DNA from: Desulfosporosinus sp. HMP52
GTDB lineage: Bacteria > Bacillota > Desulfitobacteriia > Desulfitobacteriales > Desulfitobacteriaceae
DNA: 64,000 nucleotides
NCBI RefSeq assembly: GCF_000765145.1
Contig: NZ_JMGA01000017.1
Location: 26,543-90,542, forward strand
Direction: 5' to 3'
Below, one piece after another: positions 45,470-54,689 of the stretch. A program made the position numbers and the translations under genes. Each line of letters begins with the position of its first letter. The first letter of the stretch is position 1. The notes under the pieces are model-generated. The model ran no database searches. It was not told the origin of the DNA and saw only the letters and a program-made list of their open reading frames with translations.

Positions 45470-47290
45470 TTAATAATCAAAGGCCCCTTCCGGTATTTCC
45501 ATAGCTGATGTGTCGTAGTCTTTGATGATTTCAGTGGTAGCCACCACATCAGGTACAATATTTCTCAAATAAAATTGCGCTGAACTGATTTTACCTTTAT
45601 AGAAGTCGGTATCCCCTATACCAATTGTCAACTTTTCTTGGGCTACTAACGCTTGCTGCATTAACAAATAAGCGCAGTATAGTTCAGCTGTAACCCGTAA
45701 AATTCTGGTACTATACAGTGGAACTAATCGGATATTTTCCTTCATATAGCTAAACACTGTTTTCGTAAGTTCCACGTATGTCTTTAATGCCTTCCCCAAC
45801 ATAGCAAATTCACGCTGGAATTCGGCATTCTCTGCATTCTCACTAACAAATACACCAATATCCTGTAGCCACTCCTTGAAGACGCTGCCCTTATCTAAGG
45901 CCCATTTGCGGAAAATTAAATCTAAAGACTGGATGAAATTAGTACCTTCCCAAATTGAATAGATTTTCACATCTCTCGCCTGACGAGCGATGGGATATTC
46001 CTCTGTATATCCGTATCCGCCATGAACCTGGATGGCTTCCGTAATCATAAGCCACGCTTGGTCTGAACTATATGCCTTAATTAACGGAGTAATCAGCTCA
46101 ATGTAACGTTTAGCTTGACGAACATCCTCTGGATCATCTCCAAAGGCGATTAAGTCCAAATAATAATACCCTTTGAAAATCATAGCTCTCATGGCTTCAA
46201 GGGTAGCCTTTTGAGTGAGCAGCATCCGACGAATATCTTCGTGTTGGATGAGTGGAACTCTATTCCCTCTAGGATTATCAATAGGACGACCTTGAATGCG
46301 CTCTTTGGCATAGACTACTGCATTATTATAGGCCACTGTCGCTACAGATAGAGCACAGTGTCCGGTATCCACCCTAGACCCATTGATCATTTTGAACATT
46401 TGGGCCATACCCTCACCTTGCCCTTTTTCATTGAGAGGTGAACCTAACAAGAAACCACGGCAATTTTCCTCTTCTCCAAAGTTGAGTACAGCTGTAGCAG
46501 ATCCTTGGAGCCCCATTTTATGCTCGATTCCTACAGTTGAGACATCGTTTGGTTCCCCTAAAGTTCCATCTTCATTAACCCAAATTTTCGGCACTAAAAA
46601 GAGTGATAACCCTTTAGTTCCGGAGACTGCCCCATCGATCCTGGCCAAAACCAAATGAATGATGTTTTCCGTAAGGTCATGGTCCCCGCAGGTTATAAAG
46701 CATTTTGTCCCTTTAATCTTATATATTTTGGGATCATCCGTTGGGTACGCTTTGCTCATCATGTCCCCTACGTCGGAACCACCTCCAGGTTCAGTGATAC
46801 ACATGGTGCCTCCCCACACTGTCTCAAACAATTTAGGAGTAAAAAAATCGATTTGCTCTTGAGTTCCAAAGTTATTAATTATGGTTCCAACACCGCCTGG
46901 TAAACCTAAATATGCAACAAATGCGGGGTTGGCGGCAATCATATATTCATGGACTGCTCCGTACAATAGCCCAGGCATCGCACTCTCATTATTTTTATCC
47001 TTGTTGGTAGCACCCCAGCCATTCTCGGCAACATATTTGAAGGCATGATGGAAAGAGGGCGGAACCGTCACTTTACCGTTCTTGAAGACTGCTCTAATGG
47101 TGTCTCCATCATCATTTGTAGGAGCAACGACATCTTTGCAAACTTTTAAGGATTGATCCAGGATCCCATCAACATCCTCTACGCTAAACATATCTCGATA
47201 GCGCTTTAATCCAACAATCTTTTCTCCATCCAGCCATTCTTTAATTATGAACTTATGATCTCGAGTACTGTATCTAAAGTTACTAGCCAA
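45470..47290 (-). CDS. Acyl-CoA dehydrogenase, long (600-residue) type, set 3
   Basis: 606 residues from a TTG at 47290 that aligns with the start of the set-1 and set-4 enzymes and has AAGGAA nine bases before it; the frame is open to 47299. Motifs: CITEPGGGSDVGDMMSKAYP, KCFITCGDHDL (Cys where the others have Gly), and catalytic Glu in SIWEGTNFIQSLDLIFRKW. The N-terminal third differs from the paralogues around LPGGVGTIINNFG, so chain-length preference may differ. It lies 61 bp after the split crotonase. Confidence 0.93.
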   Translation of the reverse strand: MASNFRYSTRDHKFIIKEWLDGEKIVGLKRYRDMFSVEDVDGILDQSLKVCKDVVAPTNDDGDTIRAVFKNGKVTVPPSFHHAFKYVAENGWGATNKDKNNESAMPGLLYGAVHEYMIAANPAFVAYLGLPGGVGTIINNFGTQEQIDFFTPKLFETVWGGTMCITEPGGGSDVGDMMSKAYPTDDPKIYKIKGTKCFITCGDHDLTENIIHLVLARIDGAVSGTKGLSLFLVPKIWVNEDGTLGEPNDVSTVGIEHKMGLQGSATAVLNFGEEENCRGFLLGSPLNEKGQGEGMAQMFKMINGSRVDTGHCALSVATVAYNNAVVYAKERIQGRPIDNPRGNRVPLIQHEDIRRMLLTQKATLEAMRAMIFKGYYYLDLIAFGDDPEDVRQAKRYIELITPLIKAYSSDQAWLMITEAIQVHGGYGYTEEYPIARQARDVKIYSIWEGTNFIQSLDLIFRKWALDKGSVFKEWLQDIGVFVSENAENAEFQREFAMLGKALKTYVELTKTVFSYMKENIRLVPLYSTRILRVTAELYCAYLLMQQALVAQEKLTIGIGDTDFYKGKISSAQFYLRNIVPDVVATTEIIKDYDTSAMEIPEGAFDY

Positions 47291-47351
47291 CACACACACT
47301 TCCTTCTCTTAGTTTAATTCTTTAGCTATAGCCTTAGTGAACCAGAAGGAA

Positions 47352-48130
47352 TTATCTTCCCTGAAAATTTGGTTTGCGTTTTTCAAGAAAGGCTTTCATA
47401 CCTTCTTTTTGATCTATAGTGGCAAACAGCAAGGAAAAGCACTTGTGTTCATACTGTAAGCCCGTTTCCAAATCTACCTGCAAACCTTCATTAATGCACG
47501 ATTTGGCTAATTGTAAGGCTACAGCACCCTTAGAAATGAACTTCTTGGCCATTTTTCTGGCTTCTGGAATTAATTGATCTGCAGGTACCACTTTATTTAC
47601 AAGACCAATCCTCAAGGCTTCATCAGCGCTGATAATATCTCCGCTGAAGATTAATTCTTTGGCCTTGCCAGCACCAATCAGACGAGGCAAACGTTGAGTT
47701 CCTCCTCCTCCAGGCAGGATACCCAGTTTTATTTCCGGCAAGCCAAATTGTGCATTATCAGCTGCAATTCGCACATCAGCAGCTAGGGTCAGTTCGCAGC
47801 CTCCACCTAGGGCATATCCTGCAATAGCTGCGATGACAGGCTTCGACATGTTCTCTAGTAAGTTCATCGTAATCTTTGATGTCTAACCCCTTTCACTATG
47901 TCTACTGCATTTAAGGAGGCCATTTGCTTGATATCTGCACCTGCAGCGAATACTTTTTCGCCGCCAGTAATAATTACTCCTCGGACGGATTCATCCTCTC
48001 CTAGATTCTTAGCAGCATCTGATATTTCATTAAACACCTGACTATTAAGAGCATTAAGCACCTCAGGACGATTGAGGGTGATAGTAGCAATACATTCTTC
48101 AATTTCCACTATAATTGTTTCAAACTTCAA
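47352..48130 (-). pseudogene. Enoyl-CoA hydratase (crotonase) split by a frameshift, set 3
   Basis: Two frames that together equal one crotonase. The first (48130-47864, 88 residues, MKFETIIVEIEECIATITLNR to ADIKQMASLNAVDIVKG) ends at a TGA. The second (47867-47352, 171 residues) begins MNLLENMSKPVIAAIAGYALGGG, and its ATG overlaps that TGA (ATGA). The set-2 copy reads through this point as ..SHRAFQLLENLPKP. Both catalytic Glu and the GGGG loop are in the second half and the oxyanion-hole AAGAD is in the first half. A one-base loss (or sequencing error) explains it best. Translational coupling of two halves into a working enzyme remains possible because the overlap is exact. Confidence 0.85.
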
Positions 48131-48225
48131 TTTAATTACCTCCCAATATTGTTATTGAAACTAGCTCAATCTCCAATCTCAAGACTCCCCCCTTTTCACT
48201 ATTCACACAATTTGGTTGTTACCAC

Positions 48226-48241
48226 TTCAAAATCTATGCCA
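48226..48241 (-). promoter_or_regulatory. Probable sigma-54 promoter of the set-3 operon
   Basis: On the minus strand TGGCATAGATTTTGAA has a good -24 and a -12 with GA in place of GC. It lies about 96 bp before the crotonase start. Only a half-site (GTATAT at 48501) is seen upstream; the rest of 48242-48544 shows nothing I can name. Confidence 0.6.
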
Positions 48242-48544
48242 AAACGGCCTCTAATTGAAAATCTTTATACTTTTAAGCAATTAACAAGAATATGATTACC
48301 TATTGACATTTTTTGTTTGATAGCCCTTTTTAATGGAGTTTATGCAAAGGATCAGTTGAGATCATTCCGAAGTTCGTAGTAATTGTGTATAAAAATTGAA
48401 CTAACCTTCTCCCGGAATTTCGAAACTATATGCATCACGTACTTATCTCCAAGTGTGTGGAGTCCAACTAAGAACTATGTCACTTAGAGCAAGATAAATT
48501 GTATATAAATATCTCTACAGATTTAGCTGTAAAGGGAAATATGG

Positions 48545-48569
48545 AACACCCACATAGAGAGTGGGTGTT
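48545..48569 (-). terminator. Hairpin after the set-3 CoA-transferase
   Basis: AACACCCAC pairs with GTGGGTGTT across a 7-nt loop, 20 bp after the stop. There is no good T-run on the minus strand, so termination may be weak. Confidence 0.5.
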
Positions 48570-48588
48570 GAAAATATAATAAAATTCC

Positions 48589-49914
48589 TTACCTCAAAAG
48601 ATTTAATTTATGTGCTTCTCGAATCAATTCATCACGGAAATCCGGATGTGCTATACTGATTAATCTCTCTGCCCGCTGAAAAATCGGTGTCCCTTTGAGA
48701 TGTGCAATACCATACTCGGTAGCCACATAATGAACAGTTGAGCGTGTATCCGTTACAACTGCGCCCAGAGACAGAACCGGATTTATACGGGAATGAATTT
48801 TTCCTTTGGAGTCTTTATAAGTAGAAGACAAACAAATAAAGCTTCTCCCACCTTTAGAATGGTAAGCAATATCTACAAAGTCTAGTTGCCCGCCTGCTCC
48901 ACTTATCTGACGAGTCCCCTTAGACTCCGAGCATACTTGCCCAGTCAGATCGATTTCTATAGCATTATTAATCGATACCATGTTGTCATTTTTACAAGCA
49001 ATTACACGGTCATTGACATAATCAACTGGATAGCCTGCACACATAGGGTTATTATCTAAAAAATCATAGAGTTTTTGAGATCCTACAGCGAAAGTGTAAG
49101 TCATTCGCCCCTGATCAATCTGTTTTCTATTTCCTGTGACTACTCCAGCTTCCACCATTTCAACCATGCTGTCACATAACATTTCTGAATGAATTCCTAA
49201 ATCTTTCAGATCAGATTGCGCAATCATTTGCCCTAAGGCGTTGGGCATTGCACCTATTCCTATTTGTAGACAATCTCCATCTCTTAACTCCTTAAGAACA
49301 AATTCTGCGATCCTGCGATCCACTTCCTCCGGTTCTTCATGAGCGATTTGAGGAACCCCAGTATGTCCGCCTTCAACAATATAGGTAACTTCTGAAATAT
49401 GAAGATTGTTTCCATAGCCCCCTTGAGAGTACGGCAAATCCTCGTTAACCTCTACAATAACAACTTCTGCAACCTCAGCCGCTGCGCGCAAGTGGGAAAT
49501 AGTAGGTCCCAAGTTAAAAAAACCATGCTTATCCATTGGACGTGCTTGAACCATCATTACTCTGCAATTTTTATTATCTCGGCAATAACGTGGAGCTTCA
49601 GAGTACTTCAATGGAGTATAAAAAACCTTCCGTGTTTTTGCATACATTCTATCCAGACCGGTCATGTGAGTGGAGTTCCATGTGCTATGGATCCCTGTAG
49701 GATCAGCAGCATGAATGGCATGTGGACGAGTAGAAATCCCATTAACAATGACTAGATCTTTAAGTTCCGGTATACGTTTTGCGAAGGCTTTGTCAAGAAC
49801 CGGCAATGTATTCGCTGCAAATGTATACTCGATCCAATCTCCATTCCTTACAACGCTCACAGCTTTTTCAGGGGAAACAAGTTTACTTTGGTATTCTTTT
49901 ACCCAATTGAACAT
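48589..49914 (-). CDS. Acetyl-CoA hydrolase/transferase family CoA-transferase, set 3
   Basis: 441 residues, paralogous to 30543-31886: GDWIEYTFAANTLPVLDKAF, MDKHGFFNLGPTISH, GIGAMPNALGQMI, HSEML with Glu244 as probable catalytic Glu, SGAGGQLDFVDIAYHSKGGRSFICLSS. It may activate butyrate or 4-hydroxybutyrate with acetyl-CoA. Behind its own perfect sigma-54 promoter, and in turn upstream of the split crotonase operon, from which it is separated by about 460 bp. Confidence 0.91.
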   Translation of the reverse strand: MFNWVKEYQSKLVSPEKAVSVVRNGDWIEYTFAANTLPVLDKAFAKRIPELKDLVIVNGISTRPHAIHAADPTGIHSTWNSTHMTGLDRMYAKTRKVFYTPLKYSEAPRYCRDNKNCRVMMVQARPMDKHGFFNLGPTISHLRAAAEVAEVVIVEVNEDLPYSQGGYGNNLHISEVTYIVEGGHTGVPQIAHEEPEEVDRRIAEFVLKELRDGDCLQIGIGAMPNALGQMIAQSDLKDLGIHSEMLCDSMVEMVEAGVVTGNRKQIDQGRMTYTFAVGSQKLYDFLDNNPMCAGYPVDYVNDRVIACKNDNMVSINNAIEIDLTGQVCSESKGTRQISGAGGQLDFVDIAYHSKGGRSFICLSSTYKDSKGKIHSRINPVLSLGAVVTDTRSTVHYVATEYGIAHLKGTPIFQRAERLISIAHPDFRDELIREAHKLNLLR

Positions 49915-50033
49915 TACTTTTCCTCCTTATTTGGAACTTGCACATTAGACTTAACTAGAGAAGAATACAATCAGCCCAGAATTTATATTATAAGCACTCC
50001 TTTCGGTTATCCAAATATTCAATAATTTCATAT

Positions 50034-50050
50034 TTGCAAGAATAGTGCCA
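50034..50050 (-). promoter_or_regulatory. Sigma-54 promoter of the set-3 CoA-transferase
   Basis: On the minus strand TGGCACTATTCTTGCAA matches the consensus at every key base, about 120 bp before the ATG. Confidence 0.9.
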
Positions 50051-50064
50051 AATATGTTAATGAT

Positions 50065-50110
50065 TAAAACCCTCCCTATATCTGTATAAACAGGTTAAAG
50101 GAGGGTTTTA
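50065..50110 (-). terminator. Terminator of the set-3 activator gene
   Basis: TAAAACCCTCC pairs with GGAGGGTTTTA, with T-runs on both sides. It lies between the activator stop and the CoA-transferase promoter. Confidence 0.8.
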
Positions 50111-50123
50111 AGAGAATAAAAAT

Positions 50124-50138
50124 GTATATTTTATGTAC
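50124..50138. promoter_or_regulatory. Candidate activator-binding site (GTATATTTTATGTAC)
   Basis: Palindrome GTATAT-TTT-ATGTAC, 74 bp upstream of the CoA-transferase sigma-54 promoter; read on the other strand it is GTACAT-AAA-ATATAC. Confidence 0.6.
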
Positions 50139-50204
50139 AAAATCACAGAAACTAACCGTCATTGCGTCCAGTTATTATACACTATCTTCATTTAATTAAT
50201 GGCC

Positions 50205-51605
50205 TTATTCTTCGATTCCATAGCGGCGCAATTTGTCGTAAAATGCTCCTCTGGATATTCCTAATGCTTTCATCGCCTGAGTACGATTATCATAAGTCGC
50301 AAGGGCTGATAATATTAACTCCTTTTCTACTCTTGCTAAGATCTCCTTTACATCATGGGGTTTGTCTATGCAGCTTTCACTATCCTCATGAACCGGGAGC
50401 ATATGTGCCGGCATATGATGAACTTCTATGTGCCCATTACTGCATACTATACTGGCATGTTCCAAGACATTTTGTAACTCTCGAATATTCCCAGGCCAAT
50501 CATAGTCTTGGAGCAACCTCACGACTTGAGGAGACAGAGTTAGTTTATGCCCAACGACAACCGCAAACTGGTCTAAAAATGTTTTAGCCAAAACTAGCAG
50601 GTCATCTTTGCGCTCCCGCAAAGGAGTAAGATAAAGGGGTACAATATACAACCGATAGTATAAGTCTCGTCGAAATGTCTCTTTTTCGATCATGTTCTTT
50701 AAATCACGATTTGTTGCAGCGATAACTCTCACATCAACCTTTATGGTCTTTGTACCACCAACTCGTTCGAATTCCTTCTCTTGTAATACTCGTAATAATT
50801 TGGCTTGCATAGTCAAGCTCATGTCCCCTATTTCGTCCAAGAAAATTGTACCACCATGAGCGAGCTCAAACTTTCCTAGTTTCCCTCCCTTTTTAGCTCC
50901 TGTAAAAGCACCTTCTTCATACCCGAAGAGTTCGCTTTCGATTAAATTCTCTGGAATTGCTGCGCAGTTAACTTTAATTAAAGGCATATCCTTACGTCGA
51001 CTGGAGCTATGAACTGCTCTTGCTAGAACTTCCTTGCCAACACCACTTTCACCAAGGATTAATACTGTGCTATCAGTAAGTGCCACTTTAGCTGCTAAAA
51101 TCAAAGTTTCTTTCAAACGACTGTTTTGTCCCACGTACTCTTTAAAAGAAAGGGGGATCTGTTCCCACTGTTCCAAACGTTCTTTCAGATAATCTGCAAC
51201 GCCTTTTGTTAACTCCAACTCTCGGTTTAGCTGTACCACCTCAGTAATATTTTTAAAGATTGATACAGCGCCGATGATCTTTTTACCATGATACAATGGG
51301 AATGAACTACCAACCACATCGATTTTGAGGGAATCCAAGTAGTACCTGCCATTATTACTAACCTTACCAGTGCGTAAAGCCGTTATTGTCTTAGATTCAG
51401 GTTCAATAGAATCTAATCTCCGACCTAATACTTTTTCTACAGGGACTCCCAGAATTCTAGCATAGGCTTCATTTGCATAAACAATAGTCGTTTCGGAATC
51501 AATAACGAGTACCACGTCATGAATATTATCCAGAATTTCGAATAATAATTCACGATCCCATCTTGGAATAACGTTGCTTGTAACAGCATGTGCTCCTACG
51601 CTCAT
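50205..51605 (-). CDS. Sigma-54-dependent transcriptional activator, PAS-AAA+-Fis, set 3
   Basis: 466 residues; PAS ([31 protein letters not shown]), AAA+ with [22 protein letters not shown], then Fis helix-turn-helix [24 protein letters not shown]. The AAA+ domain is nearly the same as in the other two copies. Differences sit in the PAS domain and in the linker before the helix-turn-helix ([15 protein letters not shown]). Placed directly upstream of the CoA-transferase that it probably controls. GGGGAT before the ATG and a TATAAT about 40 bp further up. Confidence 0.95.
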   Translation of the reverse strand: MSVGAHAVTSNVIPRWDRELLFEILDNIHDVVLVIDSETTIVYANEAYARILGVPVEKVLGRRLDSIEPESKTITALRTGKVSNNGRYYLDSLKIDVVGSSFPLYHGKKIIGAVSIFKNITEVVQLNRELELTKGVADYLKERLEQWEQIPLSFKEYVGQNSRLKETLILAAKVALTDSTVLILGESGVGKEVLARAVHSSSRRKDMPLIKVNCAAIPENLIESELFGYEEGAFTGAKKGGKLGKFELAHGGTIFLDEIGDMSLTMQAKLLRVLQEKEFERVGGTKTIKVDVRVIAATNRDLKNMIEKETFRRDLYYRLYIVPLYLTPLRERKDDLLVLAKTFLDQFAVVVGHKLTLSPQVVRLLQDYDWPGNIRELQNVLEHASIVCSNGHIEVHHMPAHMLPVHEDSESCIDKPHDVKEILARVEKELILSALATYDNRTQAMKALGISRGAFYDKLRRYGIEE

Positions 51606-51645
51606 CTTTTATCCCCTCACTTTATATTGTAGGCTCATTTTATAC

Positions 51646-51651
51646 ATTATA
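51646..51651 (-). promoter_or_regulatory. Sigma-A-like -10 box of the set-3 activator
   Basis: TATAAT on the minus strand about 41 bp before the start codon, in the same relative position as in the other two activator genes. Confidence 0.35.
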
Positions 51652-51783
51652 TATAAATATAACTCGCAAGCAAAGTCCAGGAGTTTAAATTTTCTGCAAA
51701 TTTGTAATTATTTTTTGTGTCCCCCTATGAAAAATTTTTCTGCAATACTGTGTTTATACTTAACAAGAACTAAGAAACAAAGA

Positions 51784-51809
51784 AAGTGTGCATTTTAATA
51801 TGCACACTT
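51784..51809 (-). terminator. Terminator of the second DUF362 gene
   Basis: On the minus strand AAGTGTGCAT pairs with ATGCACACTT, followed by TCTTTGTTTCTT, 14 bp after the stop. Confidence 0.75.
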
Positions 51810-51822
51810 CGGAGTTGTTCTT

Positions 51823-53124
51823 TTATTCTATTGTCCAATCATTTAGTCGAAAGTTTTCATCAATTTTATATCTATCGAACAAGTAGTTACGAAAGCGGAC
51901 ATATTCTTGATAATCGCACTCCATCCCCTCTTTAGCCAGCTCTTCAGCAATCATTCCTAAATCGGGAGGACAACCCCAGAGATAAATTGGTTTCTTAATA
52001 TTGAGGTTATCTTTATTATTATGACAGGCACACTTGCCAAAGAGTACGGACTTGTTAAAACCAGCCGAAGCAAGTTGTTGTTTACCGCTGACAACCTCTA
52101 CATTAGGAAATGGCTGGCCTTTATAAGCTGATCCGAACAGGATTAACATAGGATTAAATTGCACCGAACATCCCGTACATAGACTATTATCATACTTGCG
52201 GATAGCAAGCCCAGTAATTCCCCTCTTTTTAAACCCGGTTGGCCCGGTATCATCTGCTGTCCAACCCCAATCGTATATCGTAAGCTTTTGATGCTCAGAG
52301 ACTCTTTCCCCTTTAACTTCATAATCTGCCAATGCCATACTATACCCATGCCGTTTAGCATAATTAGTAAGATGTTCAACCTCATTGCCCGGATAACCTA
52401 AAATAGCCGCTCCTACAAGGTCACAGGCAAAGGAATCGCGCGAAGCAATAAGAAGATCTTTTCTAAAGGCTTTCCCTGTTGGTCCAGGTCCTTTTTCTAA
52501 GGTATAAAGGCCATCAATAATTGTTAAAGCTACAGGCAGTTTTTCAATAATTCGAGGAAAAGTCCTCAACAGATCATTCTCCCCTATACCATGGCAAGCT
52601 TGCTTTGATTTTTTATTGAGGCATCCTTTGAGATTTTTAATTCCTAGGGACACTTTAGCTTGACTATGGGTTTTCAAAACAGGTACATTGATAATTTTTT
52701 CGGCTTCAAGAGCAGCTTTAGCAATATCTAATTTAAATCCGTCTTCATATTCAACTGTCTCAAATTTCTCCACGTTAAAGTCTACTAGTTTGACCCCGTA
52801 ACGTTCCTGTAACCTTTTATACCCTAAAGCCTCATAAATAACTTCACCCTTGGCTTTAACATTTGGCAGGGGTCCTTCTCCAATCGTCAGATCTTTAAAG
52901 CCATGCTCTGCCAAAATACGAACTAAAGCACTCACTACAAGACTAGTGGTTACCACACCATAGGGAGGAAACGGCATCTCAAAGTCCCAACTAACGATAT
53001 TGGGCTTAATCAGAATTCGATCATTAATATTTAACCCTGAAAGCCCATCGCAGAGCTTTAAGCTCTTTTGAAGAGATTGATAGACATCATTTACTTTCAC
53101 GATAGATACGGGTGCTTTTTCCAT
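51823..53124 (-). CDS. DUF362-type iron-sulfur protein, set 4
   Basis: 433 residues, same length and order as 11707-13008: RILIKPNIVSWDFEMPFPPYG, NVPVLKTHSQAKVSLG, KNLKGCLNKKSKQACHG, ASRDSFACDLVG, then LCTGCSVQFNP, GKCACHNNK and LWGCPPD. The Cys-rich C-terminal part is fully kept in both copies, which argues that it matters. Here it stands alone behind the structured repeat at 53284-53443, with GAGGGGAGATA before the ATG and its own terminator. Function unknown; redox role inferred from linkage. Confidence 0.82.
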   Translation of the reverse strand: MEKAPVSIVKVNDVYQSLQKSLKLCDGLSGLNINDRILIKPNIVSWDFEMPFPPYGVVTTSLVVSALVRILAEHGFKDLTIGEGPLPNVKAKGEVIYEALGYKRLQERYGVKLVDFNVEKFETVEYEDGFKLDIAKAALEAEKIINVPVLKTHSQAKVSLGIKNLKGCLNKKSKQACHGIGENDLLRTFPRIIEKLPVALTIIDGLYTLEKGPGPTGKAFRKDLLIASRDSFACDLVGAAILGYPGNEVEHLTNYAKRHGYSMALADYEVKGERVSEHQKLTIYDWGWTADDTGPTGFKKRGITGLAIRKYDNSLCTGCSVQFNPMLILFGSAYKGQPFPNVEVVSGKQQLASAGFNKSVLFGKCACHNNKDNLNIKKPIYLWGCPPDLGMIAEELAKEGMECDYQEYVRFRNYLFDRYKIDENFRLNDWTIE

Positions 53125-53283
53125 TATCTCCCCTCTTTCTAATTAATTTTACCACTCTATCTGGTGTAATGATTTTCAGCATATATATTCCATATTCTGA
53201 ACAGTTAAATCAGAATTCATTTTCGATTGTAACTTCTATCTAACTTAGTATTTACTAAACAAGCAAGGTAAGACCCCCTGACC

Positions 53284-53443
53284 TTTATCCGATGACTACC
53301 AGCCATAAAACTCCCATCTTCTTGTAAGTGGGAGATAACGGCTGCTACGTCCCTGGATAAGTTCTTCTAAGCTTCAGATGGAGTAAGTATTCCTCTTAGG
53401 CAAACTCCATCTGAAGCTAAGAATCACTTGATAAGATCAGGGG
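53284..53443 (+). repeat. Structured repeat, short copy (internal deletion) of the 3201-3480 element
   Basis: About 160 bp. It keeps the opening TTTATCCGATGACTACCAGC, the closing AACGGCTG..CCCTGGATAAG, and the terminal hairpin (53367-53421, one mismatch), but replaces the 120-bp middle by a simple hairpin CTCCCA..TGGGAG. The basal pairing is thus preserved although the internal domain is gone. Reading direction is opposite to the flanking genes. It lies between a thiolase stop and the DUF362 start; 53125-53283 shows nothing else. Confidence 0.6.
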
Positions 53444-53469
53444 ATTTTTATAGAATACTTACTTAACCC

Positions 53470-54636
53470 TTATACTCTTTCCAAGATAGTGGCAATTCCT
53501 TGCCCACCACCAATACAAGCTGTAATTAGTCCAAATTGAACGTCCCTACGATTCATCTCATATACCATTTTGGTTGTTAGTATTGCGCCGGTAGCTGCAA
53601 TTGGGTGACCATGGGCGATGGCCCCACCATTGACATTAACTTTACTCATATCAAAATGCAGCTCCCTGTCCACAGCTAATACTTGAGCTGCAAAAGCCTC
53701 GTTCAATTCGATGATATCCATATCTTCCAAAGAGAGTCCTGCTCGAGCTAATGCTTTCCTTGTTGCCGGAACTGGGCCGATCCCCATAATGTTGGGATCA
53801 ACACCAGCGACAGCAAATGTGCGGATTTTCGCTAATGGTTTTAAACCAAGAGCCTTTGCCCGGTCAGCAGCCATAACGACGACTGCGGCGGCCGCGTCAT
53901 TAACACCTGAACTATTCCCAGCCGTGACTGTCCCTCCGGCTTTAAAGGCCGGGCCAAGCTTAGCCAATCCTTCTATCGTCGTTTGCGGACGGGGGTGTTC
54001 ATCGCTGTCAAATACAATAGTTTTACCTTTACCAACAGGTATAGTAAGTGGAACTATTTGATCTTTGAAATAGCCGGCCTCCATGGCTTTCCCCATTTTT
54101 TGTTGGCTGCTTAGGGCAAATTGATCCTGTTCTTGACGGCTGATCTGATATTTATCCGCTAAATTTTCAGCAGTAATCCCCATTGGTGGATTTCCAATTT
54201 CATCAGTTGATAACTGAAAGCTTCGGAATTTTGGCGGTGTTCTGCTAAAGAAATCAGTATGTTCCATAACATAAGGTGTCAGAGAACAGCTTTCTGTTCC
54301 ACCGGCAAGATATACCTCTCCCATACCGGCCATAATTGCTTGGGCTGCCATATTCACTGCATTCAAGCCTGAGCCACACTGCCTATCTATAGTGATACCT
54401 GCCAGACCAAGGGGCAAACCTGCCTGAAGAGAGCACAAGTGAGCGATGTTGCCACCCGCATTTAAACAATTTCCCATGATTACATCTTCAATCTCATTGG
54501 GATCTATGCCAATACGACTGACGGCTTCCTTTAAAACTTCCGCTCCATATAAGTGGGGAGGGATTCTTCCCAGTGTGCCTCCGGCTCGCCCGATTGCAGT
54601 TCGGACAGCGGATACAATAACGGCTTCTTTGAACAT
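53470..54636 (-). CDS. Acetyl-CoA acetyltransferase (thiolase), set 4
   Basis: 388 residues: Cys in DRQCGSGLNAVNMAA, NEAFAAQVLAVDREL, GGAIAHGHPIAATGA, and [10 protein letters not shown]. The CGSG type fits acetoacetyl- or 3-ketoacyl-CoA thiolysis. The Pro-Ile-Ala in GHPIAATG differs from GHPLGxTG of the other copies. GGAGG precedes the ATG; 53 bp after HBD. Confidence 0.93.
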   Translation of the reverse strand: MFKEAVIVSAVRTAIGRAGGTLGRIPPHLYGAEVLKEAVSRIGIDPNEIEDVIMGNCLNAGGNIAHLCSLQAGLPLGLAGITIDRQCGSGLNAVNMAAQAIMAGMGEVYLAGGTESCSLTPYVMEHTDFFSRTPPKFRSFQLSTDEIGNPPMGITAENLADKYQISRQEQDQFALSSQQKMGKAMEAGYFKDQIVPLTIPVGKGKTIVFDSDEHPRPQTTIEGLAKLGPAFKAGGTVTAGNSSGVNDAAAAVVVMAADRAKALGLKPLAKIRTFAVAGVDPNIMGIGPVPATRKALARAGLSLEDMDIIELNEAFAAQVLAVDRELHFDMSKVNVNGGAIAHGHPIAATGAILTTKMVYEMNRRDVQFGLITACIGGGQGIATILERV

Positions 54637-54689
54637 TTCTATAACCTCCTTACATTCTATTTTTTGCGGAATAAGAGGGTTTTAGTTCC

